Shown here piece by piece: positions 29,874 to 39,601 of a DNA stretch of 52,974 bases (position 1 is the first letter of the stretch; each line of letters opens with the position of its first letter). The DNA lies in assembly GCA_011050655.1 (NCBI GenBank), contig DRFG01000193.1, forward strand, positions 1 through 52,974. The letters are read 5' to 3'. Both the position numbers and the translations under genes were made by a program. Source of the DNA: Roseobacter sp. GTDB taxonomy: Bacteria; Pseudomonadota; Alphaproteobacteria; Rhodobacterales; Rhodobacteraceae. Below the pieces are notes generated by a model. The model searched no databases. It was given only the letters and a program-made list of their open reading frames with translations, and was not told where the DNA came from.

Positions 29874-30004
29874 TTTTGATCAGGTGTACGTTTTGAGGCC
29901 TCTTACATGGCGTTGTTTATCGTGGCCCTAAATCGAGCAAAATTCACAAATCTGGGCAGCGGTTGGCTTTCGGTGTGGTCCATAGCCTCCGAGATGGCTT
30001 AGGC

Positions 30005-30697
30005 TTAAAATTTTAAAATTGAGGGCGCGGCAGCCGGGCGCAGAGGTACTCCTAGTGAGGCAAAGGTCTTCTTATGGGCGGCTTCTATATGTCTGCGCAT
30101 TTCAATTGCAGCTGCGCCGCAATCTCCGCTGAGTAACGCATCAATTATCATGGTATGCTCATCCCATGACGCCTGCGCCGCGGACGCGTCTTTCAGCACC
30201 TCGGCCATTGTTCGCCGGATATGCTGCCAGTTTAGCCGCATGGAGGACTGAATAACTGTATTCCCTCCCCACTGGTAAATCATCTCATGAAAGGCCATGT
30301 CGGCGACTAACCATGCTTTCTGGTCCCCCGACTGCACCGCATCATTGCCGCGTTTTAACATGTCTTGCGCTATATTTTTGGCATCATCGGGCAGATTCCT
30401 GCCCGCGAGCGTAACCGCGAAAGGCTCAATCGCGGTACGGAATTCATAGATATATCGGAACTGTTCTGAATCGATGGGGGCGACAGTGACGCCTCTGCGT
30501 CCGTTATCAGTCACAAATCCATGCGACTTAAGCACCGAAAGCGCGCTATTCACCGGCTGACGCGATACGTTCAGGCGCGTCGCAATCTCGTCTTGGTTCA
30601 GACGCTCCCCCGCAGTCAGCTCACCTGAACAAATGGCATCAAGTAGTATTTCGTATGTCTGCTCTACCAAAGTTTTGGGTTGGTTGATGCTTTCCAT
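30005..30697 (-). CDS. GntR family (FCD) transcriptional regulator
   Basis: ILLDAICSGELTAGERLNQDEIATRLNVSRQPVNSALSVLKSHGFV; FCD-like C-terminal domain. Confidence 0.9.
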   Translation of the reverse strand: MESINQPKTLVEQTYEILLDAICSGELTAGERLNQDEIATRLNVSRQPVNSALSVLKSHGFVTDNGRRGVTVAPIDSEQFRYIYEFRTAIEPFAVTLAGRNLPDDAKNIAQDMLKRGNDAVQSGDQKAWLVADMAFHEMIYQWGGNTVIQSSMRLNWQHIRRTMAEVLKDASAAQASWDEHTMIIDALLSGDCGAAAIEMRRHIEAAHKKTFASLGVPLRPAAAPSILKF

Positions 30698-30782
30698 GAA
30701 TGCCCCTGCTTAGCTTTCTAGTCGATGGGTCTGCTTTGACCGCGACGTAATGAACGTCCGAAGAGTGGATGACTTGAAGTGC

Positions 30783-32081
30783 CTATATTTTACAGGTTGC
30801 TAGAGCCTGACGGTAAATGTCGACAGTCGGATCATCCCCTAGATCCACGTCATTCATCATAATCACTTCGCCCTCGGGCACATCGCGGGTCAACTTTACC
30901 CCGTGAGCCAATCCAATGGGCAAGGCGGTACTTGCTGTTGCTATCGGCAACGCTTTGCCCCAGACGGTGTATCCTCCCTCGCCATCCAGCGTTTCCCCGG
31001 CCTTCAGAGCTTTTTTGGCGACCGACGCGACTGTGCCTCGCATAGATTGGGTAGACCCGGTGGGCTCTTGCCTCAGCGCTGCGCTCAATACTGATATGGA
31101 CAGCTCCAGCCCGATCAGGTGGAAAGGTTTGTACATCGCCGCGTAACGACCGCTGTCGTCAGTTGGCAAGCCGTATTGCCGAAAGCATGCTGCCGCATAA
31201 TCGTTCGGGGCTTCAAGCACGACATAGACGCCCCAACGGAGATCACGGAAAACCGGCCGACCGTCACGCTCTAGCGAGGAGATTGTTTCTACCATCCCGG
31301 ATTTTTCAAGCTGTCCTCCGGCTGATCTAGGGCGCAACACTCGAGCTAGATCATCGACTCCGCAAGGGGGAAACAGGAGCCCTTGCGAGGGCAGGTCAAG
31401 CGCGCAAGCATTGGCGATCGCTACCATTTCGATGGCGCTTTTGGTGCCATCGAGAAACGAATTGAACATCTGGGGGTTCATGCCTGCTTCAGCAGCGGCC
31501 TGAGGTGTTAACCCATAGTGGGACCAGACATCGTCCGGGGTGACGTTATGATAGGCAGGCAAATACTTGGTTCCCTTACCGGCAGCGGTAACCGAAAACC
31601 CCGCTGCTCTGGCCCAATCAACCATTTCAGAAACAAGCGCCGGTTGATCACCATATGCCATTGAATAGACCACCCCGGCGGCTTGGGCTTCACGGGCCAG
31701 TATTGCACCAGCTAATACATCTGCTTCTACATTAACCATGACCACATGTTTGCCAGCCTGAATTGCGGCGCGTGCGTGAGCAATACCAGCCCGTGGGTTA
31801 CCAGTAGCCTCAATCACAACATCGACATCGTCGCGGCGCGCTAATTCCGCACCGTCATCAAGAAACGCAGTGGCAGCACTTCGCGTATCGTCCCAACCTA
31901 CATCCTTACAGGCCGCTCGTGCCCGTTCTGGATTTAGGTCGGCAATCGCGCTGACTTCGAGCCCTGTGATCGAGGGCACTTGCGAAAGAAACATCGAACC
32001 GAATTTGCCTGCGCCGATCAGCCCGGCACGCACCGGGGCCCCGCGTTCAGCCGCCATCGCGGCCAGTCTTGAAAGGTTCAT
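30783..32081 (-). CDS. NAD(P)-binding oxidoreductase with SAF domain (homoserine dehydrogenase-like)
   Basis: VRAGLIGAGKFGSMFLSQVPSITGLEVSAIADLNPERARAACKDVGWD ... C-terminal DVPEGEVIMMNDVDLGDD (SAF-like). Confidence 0.82.
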   Translation of the reverse strand: MNLSRLAAMAAERGAPVRAGLIGAGKFGSMFLSQVPSITGLEVSAIADLNPERARAACKDVGWDDTRSAATAFLDDGAELARRDDVDVVIEATGNPRAGIAHARAAIQAGKHVVMVNVEADVLAGAILAREAQAAGVVYSMAYGDQPALVSEMVDWARAAGFSVTAAGKGTKYLPAYHNVTPDDVWSHYGLTPQAAAEAGMNPQMFNSFLDGTKSAIEMVAIANACALDLPSQGLLFPPCGVDDLARVLRPRSAGGQLEKSGMVETISSLERDGRPVFRDLRWGVYVVLEAPNDYAAACFRQYGLPTDDSGRYAAMYKPFHLIGLELSISVLSAALRQEPTGSTQSMRGTVASVAKKALKAGETLDGEGGYTVWGKALPIATASTALPIGLAHGVKLTRDVPEGEVIMMNDVDLGDDPTVDIYRQALATCKI

Positions 32082-32358
32082 AGCATAGACTTTCTGTTGT
32101 TTGCTGTATTCAAAAATATCGTTGATCGCCGTACCGTTTGACACTCTTCCACGTATACGGGCTTCCACGTAAGTGGGTTGCCCCAGACTGTCTTGCGCGA
32201 ACCTTCCACTATTAAAGGTTTGCTGCGCTGTTACGAACCCCGAAATTCATGATCGTGCCCCGTATTGGATGTGCAATCGCGCCGGCGGCCATAACTTTAT
32301 TTGCGCTTTTGGAACAAGAGTTTTGACTAGCATTAAGAATATGTGTCATCGTTATATG

Positions 32359-32376
32359 TATTTCGTATACAAAATA
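32359..32376. promoter_or_regulatory. Near-palindrome centred on GTATAC, candidate GntR operator
   Basis: TATTTcGTATACaAAATA between divergent genes 30783..32081 and 32473..33285. Confidence 0.4.
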
Positions 32377-32472
32377 CTGAACGAGGGCAAGATGGCCATC
32401 AGTCATTGGTTCATGCCTACGTCAACTAGTGAAAATACGAACGCTACCACGAAGTTTACAAAAGGAAACGTC

Positions 32473-33285
32473 ATGCTTGATCTTGGTAATCGCACGTCAA
32501 TTTACCAGCCTGAACAAGAGGGGCTCGTCTTTCCCGAGATACCCGAGTTTGAAAACGTAGAAGCGGAACGACAACATCGTAAGGAACGTCTTGTCGCCGC
32601 ATGCCGGGCATTTGCGCAGCAGGGGTTTGATTATGGTTTTGCCGGGCATTTAACAGTCCGAGACCCCGAACGCCCCGAGTTGTATTGGACAAACCCGATG
32701 TGTGTTCATTTTGGCAAAGTCACCATGTCTAACCTGATCCTCGTTGATCATGCGGGGCGCGTGATCGAAGGGGAATATGCTGTAAATCGGGCCGGATTCA
32801 TTCTACATGCCAATGTTCACGAAGCGCATCCAGACATCATCGCCATGTGCCATGCTCATACAACTTATGGCACAGCTTGGTGCGCCACGGGCCAACCGAT
32901 CGAGCCGATTACGCAGGATGCCTGCGCCTTTTTCGAAGATCACGTTGTTATTGGTGATCAGGCCGGTGCCGTTGCAGTTGAAAACCATGCCGGGTCGGAT
33001 GTGGCCAAGGCCTTTGCAGGGGTAAAGGCTGGCCTCCATCAAAACCACGGATTGTTGACTGCAAGTCGGCACAGTATCGACAGCGCGGCCTTTTGGTTTA
33101 TCGCGCTGGAGCGGTGTTGCAAGCAGCAGCTTGATATCGCTGCTAGTGGGATAGAGCCTATCCGCATTTCCGCCGAACGCGCCCGTTATAGTCGCGAACA
33201 CGTGGGCAGCGATTATATTGGTTGGCTCCATTTTCAGACCATCTGGAACCAGCTGCGTGTGGATGAGCCGGACATGCTCGAATAA
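32473..33285 (+). CDS. Class II aldolase/adducin family protein
   Basis: GFDYGFAGHLTVRDPERPELYWTNPMCVHFG...HANVHEAHPDIIAMCHAHTTYGTAWCATG...GLHQNHGLLTAS metal-binding His residues. Confidence 0.9.
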   Translation: MLDLGNRTSIYQPEQEGLVFPEIPEFENVEAERQHRKERLVAACRAFAQQGFDYGFAGHLTVRDPERPELYWTNPMCVHFGKVTMSNLILVDHAGRVIEGEYAVNRAGFILHANVHEAHPDIIAMCHAHTTYGTAWCATGQPIEPITQDACAFFEDHVVIGDQAGAVAVENHAGSDVAKAFAGVKAGLHQNHGLLTASRHSIDSAAFWFIALERCCKQQLDIAASGIEPIRISAERARYSREHVGSDYIGWLHFQTIWNQLRVDEPDMLE

Positions 33286-33513
33286 TCCTGATTCGTTTTT
33301 TCCCGATGCCCCTTACGCGGCGTCGGGTCTTGGAAAGCTTGGGCGCTGTTCCCGCTTCGTTGTAAAACAATTTGTCGCAAGAGCTGACCCCGCGCATTTC
33401 CAATATAGGCGAAACTCGTCCTCAGCTCTCGCGCAGCACGAACTAAAGCGCGCTGACCTTGGGATCAAAACAGTTGTCAGATGACGTACGTTTACCTAAC
33501 GTAAATTTGTATG

Positions 33514-33528
33514 GTCCAGAAATTGGAC
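33514..33528. promoter_or_regulatory. Inverted repeat upstream of the first PQQ-dehydrogenase-like gene
   Basis: GTCCA-GAAAT-TGGAC; a second IR TTTAC-CTAAC-GTAAA lies at 33491..33505. Confidence 0.4.
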
Positions 33529-33585
33529 AATATGGGATATAAAATCCGTAAAAAAAATAAACGATTTCGAACTGGGAGAGAAGAG

Positions 33586-34893
33586 ATGTTAACTAAGAAT
33601 TCCTTTCTAGGAAGGCTGGCCTTATCAGCATGTTTAGCTCTGGGGGCCGTCACAGCCGCGAGCGCGCTAGAGGTCAAGTTAGAAGAGTATGTGACAGGGG
33701 TGAACGCGCCCTTGGCAATGGTCCAACCTGCCGGTGACGACCGCAAATTCGTGATAGAACAATTCGGACGCGTCAAAATAATCGATAAAGATGGTAATTT
33801 ATTGCCGACGCCGTTCTTGGATATTCGTAATAAGATCGTGACGCAATTTCATGATTTCGATGAACGTGGTTTGCTCGGGCTCGCATTTCACCCCGATTTC
33901 GCGACCAACGGCAAGTTTTATGTGGCGTATTCGGCCAACACGAACTTCCAGGGTGATCTGGGAAAAATGTTTTGGTGGGACCATACCAACACTGTCGAAG
34001 AGTATACGGTCTCTGCAGATGATCCCAACATGGCTGATAGAAACTCGGGCCGTATTATCACCGAAATTGACTGGCCTCAGTTCAACCATAATGGCCACTG
34101 GATCGGCTTTGGCCCCGATAAGATGCTTTACATCTCAACCGGCGATGGCGGCTATGCCAACGACTGGGGCATTGGGCACAATGTAACAGACGGCAACGGG
34201 CAGGATTTGTCGGACTTGCACGGCAAGATACTGCGGATTGATGTCAACGATGGTTCCGACGGCAATAACTATTCCATTCCCGAAGATAACCCTTTTGTCG
34301 ATAATGATGAAGCTGCCCCAGAGATCTGGGCATACGGCATGCGCAACCCATGGCGCTGTTCCTTCGATACCGAAGATGGTCGGCTATTTTGCGGCGACGT
34401 GCAGCAAAATAGCTATGAAGAGCAAGATATCATCGTAAAAGGTGGTAACTATGGATGGCGGCGTAAAGAAGGGTCCAAGTGCTTCGACTATCAAGCACCG
34501 GATAATCACCCTGAAACCTGTGATGAAGAAGGCTTGATTGACCCTATCATCGAATACGCCAACTGTACCGCCCAACCAAGCGGGTGTAAGGGCATTTCTA
34601 ATACTGGCGGGTATGTCTACCGTGGTGCTAACGCCGACTGGCAAGGTAAATATATCTTTGGCGATTGGTCCAAGAGCTTTGCTTCCATGGACGGGCAAAT
34701 TTTTGTCGGTACCGAAGCGGATGACGGCACATGGTCGATGGAAGTCGCTAATGTGGCTAACATGGATGGAAAGACACCTTATATTCTTGCCTTCGCGCAA
34801 GATGCAGAAGGCGAAGTCTATGCATTGACGTCGGTCACAACCGGCCCGAACGGCACGCTTGATACTATCTACAAGATTGTACCGGCAAACTAA
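33586..34893 (+). CDS. Secreted PQQ-dependent sugar dehydrogenase-like (glucose/sorbosone dehydrogenase family) protein
   Basis: Signal peptide from MLTKNSFLGRLALSACLALGAVTAASA; RVKIIDKDGNLL, GLLGLAFHPDFATNGKFYVAYS, FGPDKMLYISTGDGG, PEIWAYGMRNPWRCSFD. Confidence 0.85.
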   Translation: MLTKNSFLGRLALSACLALGAVTAASALEVKLEEYVTGVNAPLAMVQPAGDDRKFVIEQFGRVKIIDKDGNLLPTPFLDIRNKIVTQFHDFDERGLLGLAFHPDFATNGKFYVAYSANTNFQGDLGKMFWWDHTNTVEEYTVSADDPNMADRNSGRIITEIDWPQFNHNGHWIGFGPDKMLYISTGDGGYANDWGIGHNVTDGNGQDLSDLHGKILRIDVNDGSDGNNYSIPEDNPFVDNDEAAPEIWAYGMRNPWRCSFDTEDGRLFCGDVQQNSYEEQDIIVKGGNYGWRRKEGSKCFDYQAPDNHPETCDEEGLIDPIIEYANCTAQPSGCKGISNTGGYVYRGANADWQGKYIFGDWSKSFASMDGQIFVGTEADDGTWSMEVANVANMDGKTPYILAFAQDAEGEVYALTSVTTGPNGTLDTIYKIVPAN

Positions 34894-34987
34894 GACGCAG
34901 TACGAAAATCTAATATCGCCGGTCTTAGGCTGGCGGTATTGCCATTCAACGAGGCCTTGCCGCTATTTTTTCAAAACAGGAGCTACC

Positions 34988-35749
34988 ATGCTCAGACCAC
35001 TATCCATTTTATCAATTTTCACAGCCATGACGTTGGCGGTGTTGCCCGCTAATGCCCAAGACGCGGCAGCAGGAGAGAAAACTTTTAAAAAGTGCGTTGC
35101 ATGCCATGATATAGGTGCCGACGCGAAGAACAAGGTAGGGCCAGCGCTTACTGGTGTAATCGGTCGCGCAGCGGGAACTTTCGCAGGGTTTAGGTATGGC
35201 AACGATATGGTGGCGGCCGGTGAAAAAGGCCTGATCTGGACAGAACAAACGCTTACTGAATACCTTGAAGACCCCAAGCAGTTCCTGCGTGATTATCTGG
35301 ATGACAGCGGGGCAAGTACGAAAATGTCGTTCAAGCTCAAGAACGATGCAGCCCGCGCTGATGTGGCTGCATTCCTCGCAACGCAGGATGGAGCGGCGAA
35401 CGCCCCCGTGGCTTCTGACACAGCGAGCGAGGGTGCGAAGGTAGAAGAACCGGCGATGTCGGTTGAAGAGGTCGTTGCCGCACAGGAATTTTCTGAAGCG
35501 TTTCTTTCGGGTCCCGCCAATGTTGATGCGGGCAAAGAAATATGGTTTGCGCAATGCACACATTGCCACGGTTTCAAAGCCTATCCGGGGAAGGCACCAA
35601 AGCTGAAACCCGCAAAATACAAGCCGACTTTTGTATTCAAGCGAGTTTACAAAGGGTTCAAGAAGATGCCTGCTTGGAAAGATACCTATTCAATCGATGA
35701 AATTAGGCAAATCGTAGCTTATGTAAAATCGCCCGGGTTTTCCCCTTAA
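34988..35749 (+). CDS. Secreted c-type cytochrome with two CXXCH motifs
   Basis: Signal peptide MLRPLSILSIFTAMTLAVLPANA; CVACH and CTHCH. Confidence 0.9.
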   Translation: MLRPLSILSIFTAMTLAVLPANAQDAAAGEKTFKKCVACHDIGADAKNKVGPALTGVIGRAAGTFAGFRYGNDMVAAGEKGLIWTEQTLTEYLEDPKQFLRDYLDDSGASTKMSFKLKNDAARADVAAFLATQDGAANAPVASDTASEGAKVEEPAMSVEEVVAAQEFSEAFLSGPANVDAGKEIWFAQCTHCHGFKAYPGKAPKLKPAKYKPTFVFKRVYKGFKKMPAWKDTYSIDEIRQIVAYVKSPGFSP

Positions 35750-35751
35750 AT

Positions 35752-36393
35752 TTAGTGTCGGCGTCCGTCGAAGTTAAGGAACGGTCGCACGATCAACCAC
35801 AGTAAAAGTGGGGCGGCAGCGCTTAACCCCATGGTAAGTAACACGTTATCAGAGCCGAGATAGCCCGCAGTGGCAAAGGCAAAACCCAAGGGTACCGCGC
35901 CGCATGCCAGAGCCGCAACGTACCGGCCAAATGGCATCGCTGTCAGTCCTGCCAGGAAAGAAATGGTTTCTGGCAGGACGGGCAACCACCTTGAGGCTGC
36001 GACCATCCAACCGCCGTAGCGTTCGAACAACTGTAAAGCTTGTGCGAAACCTTCTTTGCCTGCCAGACTTTGCGCAGCGCGTGGACCTATGAGCCGGCAA
36101 ATTCCGTAACCTATCAGCCCAGCCACGATAGAACCAACTGCGGACACCACCCCCCCGATCAAAGGACCGTAGACAATGCCTAGCGCCGCCATGATCGCCG
36201 ACGCGGGTACCGGTAGGACAATATCCAAGACAATTAGGCCAAGCCCCACCATCCAAGCCGAGCTTCCAAACCCGCGCATCCACTCTGCTGCTCCCTTTTG
36301 GGAAAGGTCAGCCTCGATCTGATCACCCCAAAGCAGGAACGGCAGGATCGAAAGCGCGGCGATAACCAGCACCAAGAGCAAAAGCCGCCACAC
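35752..36393 (-). CDS. TVP38/TMEM64/VTT-domain family membrane protein
   Basis: 213 aa multi-TM; VLPVPASAIMAALGIVYGPLIGGVVSAVGSIVAGLIGYGICRLIG; SRWLPVLPETISFLAGL; starts 5 nt after the eboB-like stop codon. Confidence 0.82.
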   Translation of the reverse strand: MWRLLLLVLVIAALSILPFLLWGDQIEADLSQKGAAEWMRGFGSSAWMVGLGLIVLDIVLPVPASAIMAALGIVYGPLIGGVVSAVGSIVAGLIGYGICRLIGPRAAQSLAGKEGFAQALQLFERYGGWMVAASRWLPVLPETISFLAGLTAMPFGRYVAALACGAVPLGFAFATAGYLGSDNVLLTMGLSAAAPLLLWLIVRPFLNFDGRRH

Positions 36394-36398
36394 TGCGC

Positions 36399-37322
36399 TT
36401 ACTCGATCAGCATCTGACCCGCGCGACGCTCACCGGGCGCTTCAATCTTTGGTTCCCGTCCTCCGCGCAGGATCGAATTGCCTTCATAGAGGGTGCGCTG
36501 ATCAATTGGTGCAGGGTTCAACCAATCTTGTTCGTTCATTTGACCCGACTGGCCGTAAGCTTCCAGTGCATTCTGATAGCATACTTTGCGTACTGTTTCC
36601 TCGGGAATACCACTTTGCAGTGCCAGATGTGCAGTTTTGGCGACCCCCAAGCAGTCTGAAATGCCCCAATCGCAGGCGCTATCGACGATGATCCGCTCAC
36701 CGCCGTATTGCTTGAGCAGTTCAACCATCCGTTCATTGCCCATTTTAGTAGACGGGTAGATCGAAAAACCCGCCCAATATCCACGCTGCAAGGTTTCAGC
36801 TACGGTTTCTTCGTTGTTATGGTCGATGATCACCATCGAAGGATCCATCCCCATTTCTTCGCAAACGTCCATTGATTTTGACGTGCCGCGTTTCTTGTCA
36901 CGGTGCGGCGTATGCACCATGACCGGCAGGTTCAGCTCCTTGGCCAGCGAAAGTTGCAGACGAAAATATTTGTCTTCAAGCGGGGTTTGTTCATCGTAAC
37001 CGATTTCACCGATCGCAACGACACCTTCCTTGAGCGCAAAGCGAGGCAGCCATTCCATCACACCTTCGGCGAGTTCTTCGTTGTTGGCTTCTTTTGAATT
37101 AAGCCCGACAGTACAATAATGGCGAATGCCAAACTGGCTCGCCCGAAAACGTTCCCATCCGACGATAGATGACAAATAGTCAACGTAAGTACCGACATAG
37201 GTCCGCGGTTGTCCCACCCAGAACGCCGGCTCAATCAATGCCACGACACCAGCGGCGGCCATTGCTTCATAGTCGTCGGTGGTGCGGCTGATCATATGAG
37301 CATGCGGGTCGATGAACATCAT
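36399..37322 (-). CDS. eboB: TatD-family metal-dependent hydrolase, EboB-like
   Basis: FIDPHAHMISRTTDDYEAMAAAGVVALIEPAFWVGQPRTYVGTYVDYLSSIVGWERFRASQFGI; next to the EboA-like gene. Confidence 0.85.
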   Translation of the reverse strand: MMFIDPHAHMISRTTDDYEAMAAAGVVALIEPAFWVGQPRTYVGTYVDYLSSIVGWERFRASQFGIRHYCTVGLNSKEANNEELAEGVMEWLPRFALKEGVVAIGEIGYDEQTPLEDKYFRLQLSLAKELNLPVMVHTPHRDKKRGTSKSMDVCEEMGMDPSMVIIDHNNEETVAETLQRGYWAGFSIYPSTKMGNERMVELLKQYGGERIIVDSACDWGISDCLGVAKTAHLALQSGIPEETVRKVCYQNALEAYGQSGQMNEQDWLNPAPIDQRTLYEGNSILRGGREPKIEAPGERRAGQMLIE

Positions 37323-38068
37323 AGTAATACTTCCTTGTTCAATTGGCCTTTGCTAATGGCTTGGGTCAGCTGATCTGCTATGGCTGGGTCGTCTTTGAAC
37401 GGGCGGACTGAAATCCATAACTCGTCGGTTACAGGGCGTCCAGCGGCCCAACGCTCTTGCGCGTAATCCACCAAAATCCGGGCAAGCTCTGGGTTGGCAC
37501 GGTCACGCAGCCCCAAAATCGGTGCCAGGTTACTGCCTACGAACAGCGCCTTGAGAACCATATGATTCCACCGATGTTCGTCAAAGTTGTCACGGGGGAA
37601 CGGGTTGTCGTGGGCAATGGCTTCGAACACGGCGCGAATGTTTGATCGCAACCCTTCGCCTACTTCAAACTCCATCGTTTCCGGACTGGGGTATAAAGGC
37701 AGTCCACGATAGAGAGCTATCATTTCAGAAACATCCGAGGTTCGTCGCAAATCCTTGAATCGATCCGAAAAGGGACGGTTCGACGTTGCCGTCAGCAACG
37801 CTAGAACTCGGGCCGCACCGTCGATGCTCCAGCCCTTGGGGGACCAGCCAGATTGCGCCATATTTGCGTCAGCCAGATCCTTGCCGCTCAATTCCAGGTC
37901 GGCCTTGCCCAATTTACGTGGCGCATATCCCAAGAAGATATAGAGATCCCGGTCCGGGGCCCCTTGCGCAAGGGCATCAAGTGAACGGTTAATCCACGCG
38001 GCCTGTTCGGGCGCTTGCACTACAATCCAGTTGCGCAGCAAGCTTTTCGCTGTGTTGGACATCGTCAT
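37319..38068 (-). CDS. eboA: EboA domain-containing protein
   Basis: 249 aa; WIVVQAPEQAAWINRSLDALAQGAPDRDLYIFLGYAPRKLGKADLELSGKDLADA; 4-bp overlap with eboB; identity supported by the surrounding ebo set. Confidence 0.78.
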   Translation of the reverse strand: MTMSNTAKSLLRNWIVVQAPEQAAWINRSLDALAQGAPDRDLYIFLGYAPRKLGKADLELSGKDLADANMAQSGWSPKGWSIDGAARVLALLTATSNRPFSDRFKDLRRTSDVSEMIALYRGLPLYPSPETMEFEVGEGLRSNIRAVFEAIAHDNPFPRDNFDEHRWNHMVLKALFVGSNLAPILGLRDRANPELARILVDYAQERWAAGRPVTDELWISVRPFKDDPAIADQLTQAISKGQLNKEVLL

Positions 38069-38212
38069 CCCCCCGATTAATGTTATGTTAAGTTATACAA
38101 GTCGCCAACGATGACGCCAGTCAGAATTTCCATCTCATCGCGCCCCCAACTTTTTGCGGGCGCGAAAGAGTACGACTGGACATATCCGAAAGCCCCAGCC
38201 AATGTATCGATC

Positions 38213-39598
38213 ATGCAGCGTACTTTAGTCATCCTAGTGGTCGGACTGGCCCCTCATCTTGTCGGGGCACACACGCCTCGCTTGGCCCGGCTTGCCGCGC
38301 GTGGTGCGATGAGACCGCTAAACACCGTAACGCCTGCGGTGACCTGTACTGCTCAATCAACCTTGTTGACCGGTCTGCCGCCTTCGGGCCATGGAGCAGT
38401 TGCAAACGGTTGGTTTTTCAGGGATCTTTCAGAAGTCATGCTGTGGCGTCAACCTAACCAGTTGGTACACGGTGAAAAAATATGGGAAGCGGGAAAGGCC
38501 CGCGATGCCGATTTCACCTGTGCCAAGATGTTCTGGTGGTACAATATGTATTCCACCGCTGATTGGTCAGCGACACCGCGGCCGATGTATCCGGCGGATG
38601 GGCGCAAAATTCCAGACCACTATGCCTATCCTGCCGAATTGCACGATGAATTGGACCAGAAGCTGGGCCAGTTCCCTCTATTTAAATTCTGGGGGCCTTT
38701 GGCTGACATCACCTCGTCTGACTGGATCACCAAGGCAACGCTCCATGTGATGGAAACCCGGTCGCCTACATTGACGCTGACCTATTTGCCGCATCTAGAT
38801 TACAACCTGCAACGGCTTGGGCCTGATCTTGACCACCCCCGATTGCAGCAGGATCTCAAAGAGATCGACGACCTGTGCGGTAGTTTGATCGACCACGCCG
38901 ACCAAACCGGGCAGCGCGTGATCGTGGTCTCTGAATACGGGATTACCAAGGCGACGGACGCGGTACATATTAATCGGATGTTACGCCGCGAGGGGTTGCT
39001 GGCCGTTCGCCCCGAAGAGTTCGGTCGTGAAGTGCTTGACGCTGGCGCATCTGATGCGTTTGCGGTCGCAGATCACCAGATTGCCCATATTTACGTCAAA
39101 GACCCCAATCGCATCGACGAGGTTGCCGCGCTTGTCAGTGGTTTGGACGGCGTCGAAGTGGTATGGGACGATGAAGGTAAACGCGCAAATGGACTGGATC
39201 ATCCGCGCTCAGGCGAGTTGATTGCAATCAGCAAGCCAGACCGTTGGTTCAGTTATTATTATTGGCTGGATGAAGCCAAGGCACCCGATTTTGCCCGCAT
39301 GGTCGATATCCACCGCAAGCCGGGCTATGACCCGGTCGAATTATTCGTCGACCCCAAGATCCGGTTCCCAATGTTGACGACGGGTATCAAGCTTGCCAAG
39401 CGGAAATTAGGCCAGCGTCAGTTATTGGACATCATTTCCCCCAGCGATACGAAGCTGGTCAAGGGTACGCATGGCCGGATAACAGATGATCCTGATCACG
39501 GGCCGCTTGTTATTTCCTCGGAAGCGGGGATGCTGCCCGACGGGGCGGTAGAAGCTGTTGATTTCAAAGCGTTGGTGCTGGACCATATCTTTAAATGA
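38213..39598 (+). CDS. eboF: Alkaline phosphatase/nucleotide pyrophosphatase family protein, EboF-like
   Basis: MQRTLVILVVGLAPHLVGAHTPRLARLAARGAMRPLNTVTPAVTCTAQSTLLTGLPPSGHGAVANGWFFRDLSEV; ORF is open from 38111, start choice uncertain. Confidence 0.84.
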   Translation: MQRTLVILVVGLAPHLVGAHTPRLARLAARGAMRPLNTVTPAVTCTAQSTLLTGLPPSGHGAVANGWFFRDLSEVMLWRQPNQLVHGEKIWEAGKARDADFTCAKMFWWYNMYSTADWSATPRPMYPADGRKIPDHYAYPAELHDELDQKLGQFPLFKFWGPLADITSSDWITKATLHVMETRSPTLTLTYLPHLDYNLQRLGPDLDHPRLQQDLKEIDDLCGSLIDHADQTGQRVIVVSEYGITKATDAVHINRMLRREGLLAVRPEEFGREVLDAGASDAFAVADHQIAHIYVKDPNRIDEVAALVSGLDGVEVVWDDEGKRANGLDHPRSGELIAISKPDRWFSYYYWLDEAKAPDFARMVDIHRKPGYDPVELFVDPKIRFPMLTTGIKLAKRKLGQRQLLDIISPSDTKLVKGTHGRITDDPDHGPLVISSEAGMLPDGAVEAVDFKALVLDHIFK

Positions 39599-39601
39599 AG
39601 C

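Noticed and set aside
29869-29884. Hairpin CCTGAT-TTTG-ATCAGG over the histidine kinase stop codon
   Set aside because: Short stem, no following U-tract; not enough to call a terminator
33302-33327. Terminator after the class II aldolase gene (CCCGATGCC...GGCGTCGGG)
   Set aside because: Stem has a wobble pair and the T-run precedes rather than follows the hairpin, so orientation does not fit a classic terminator
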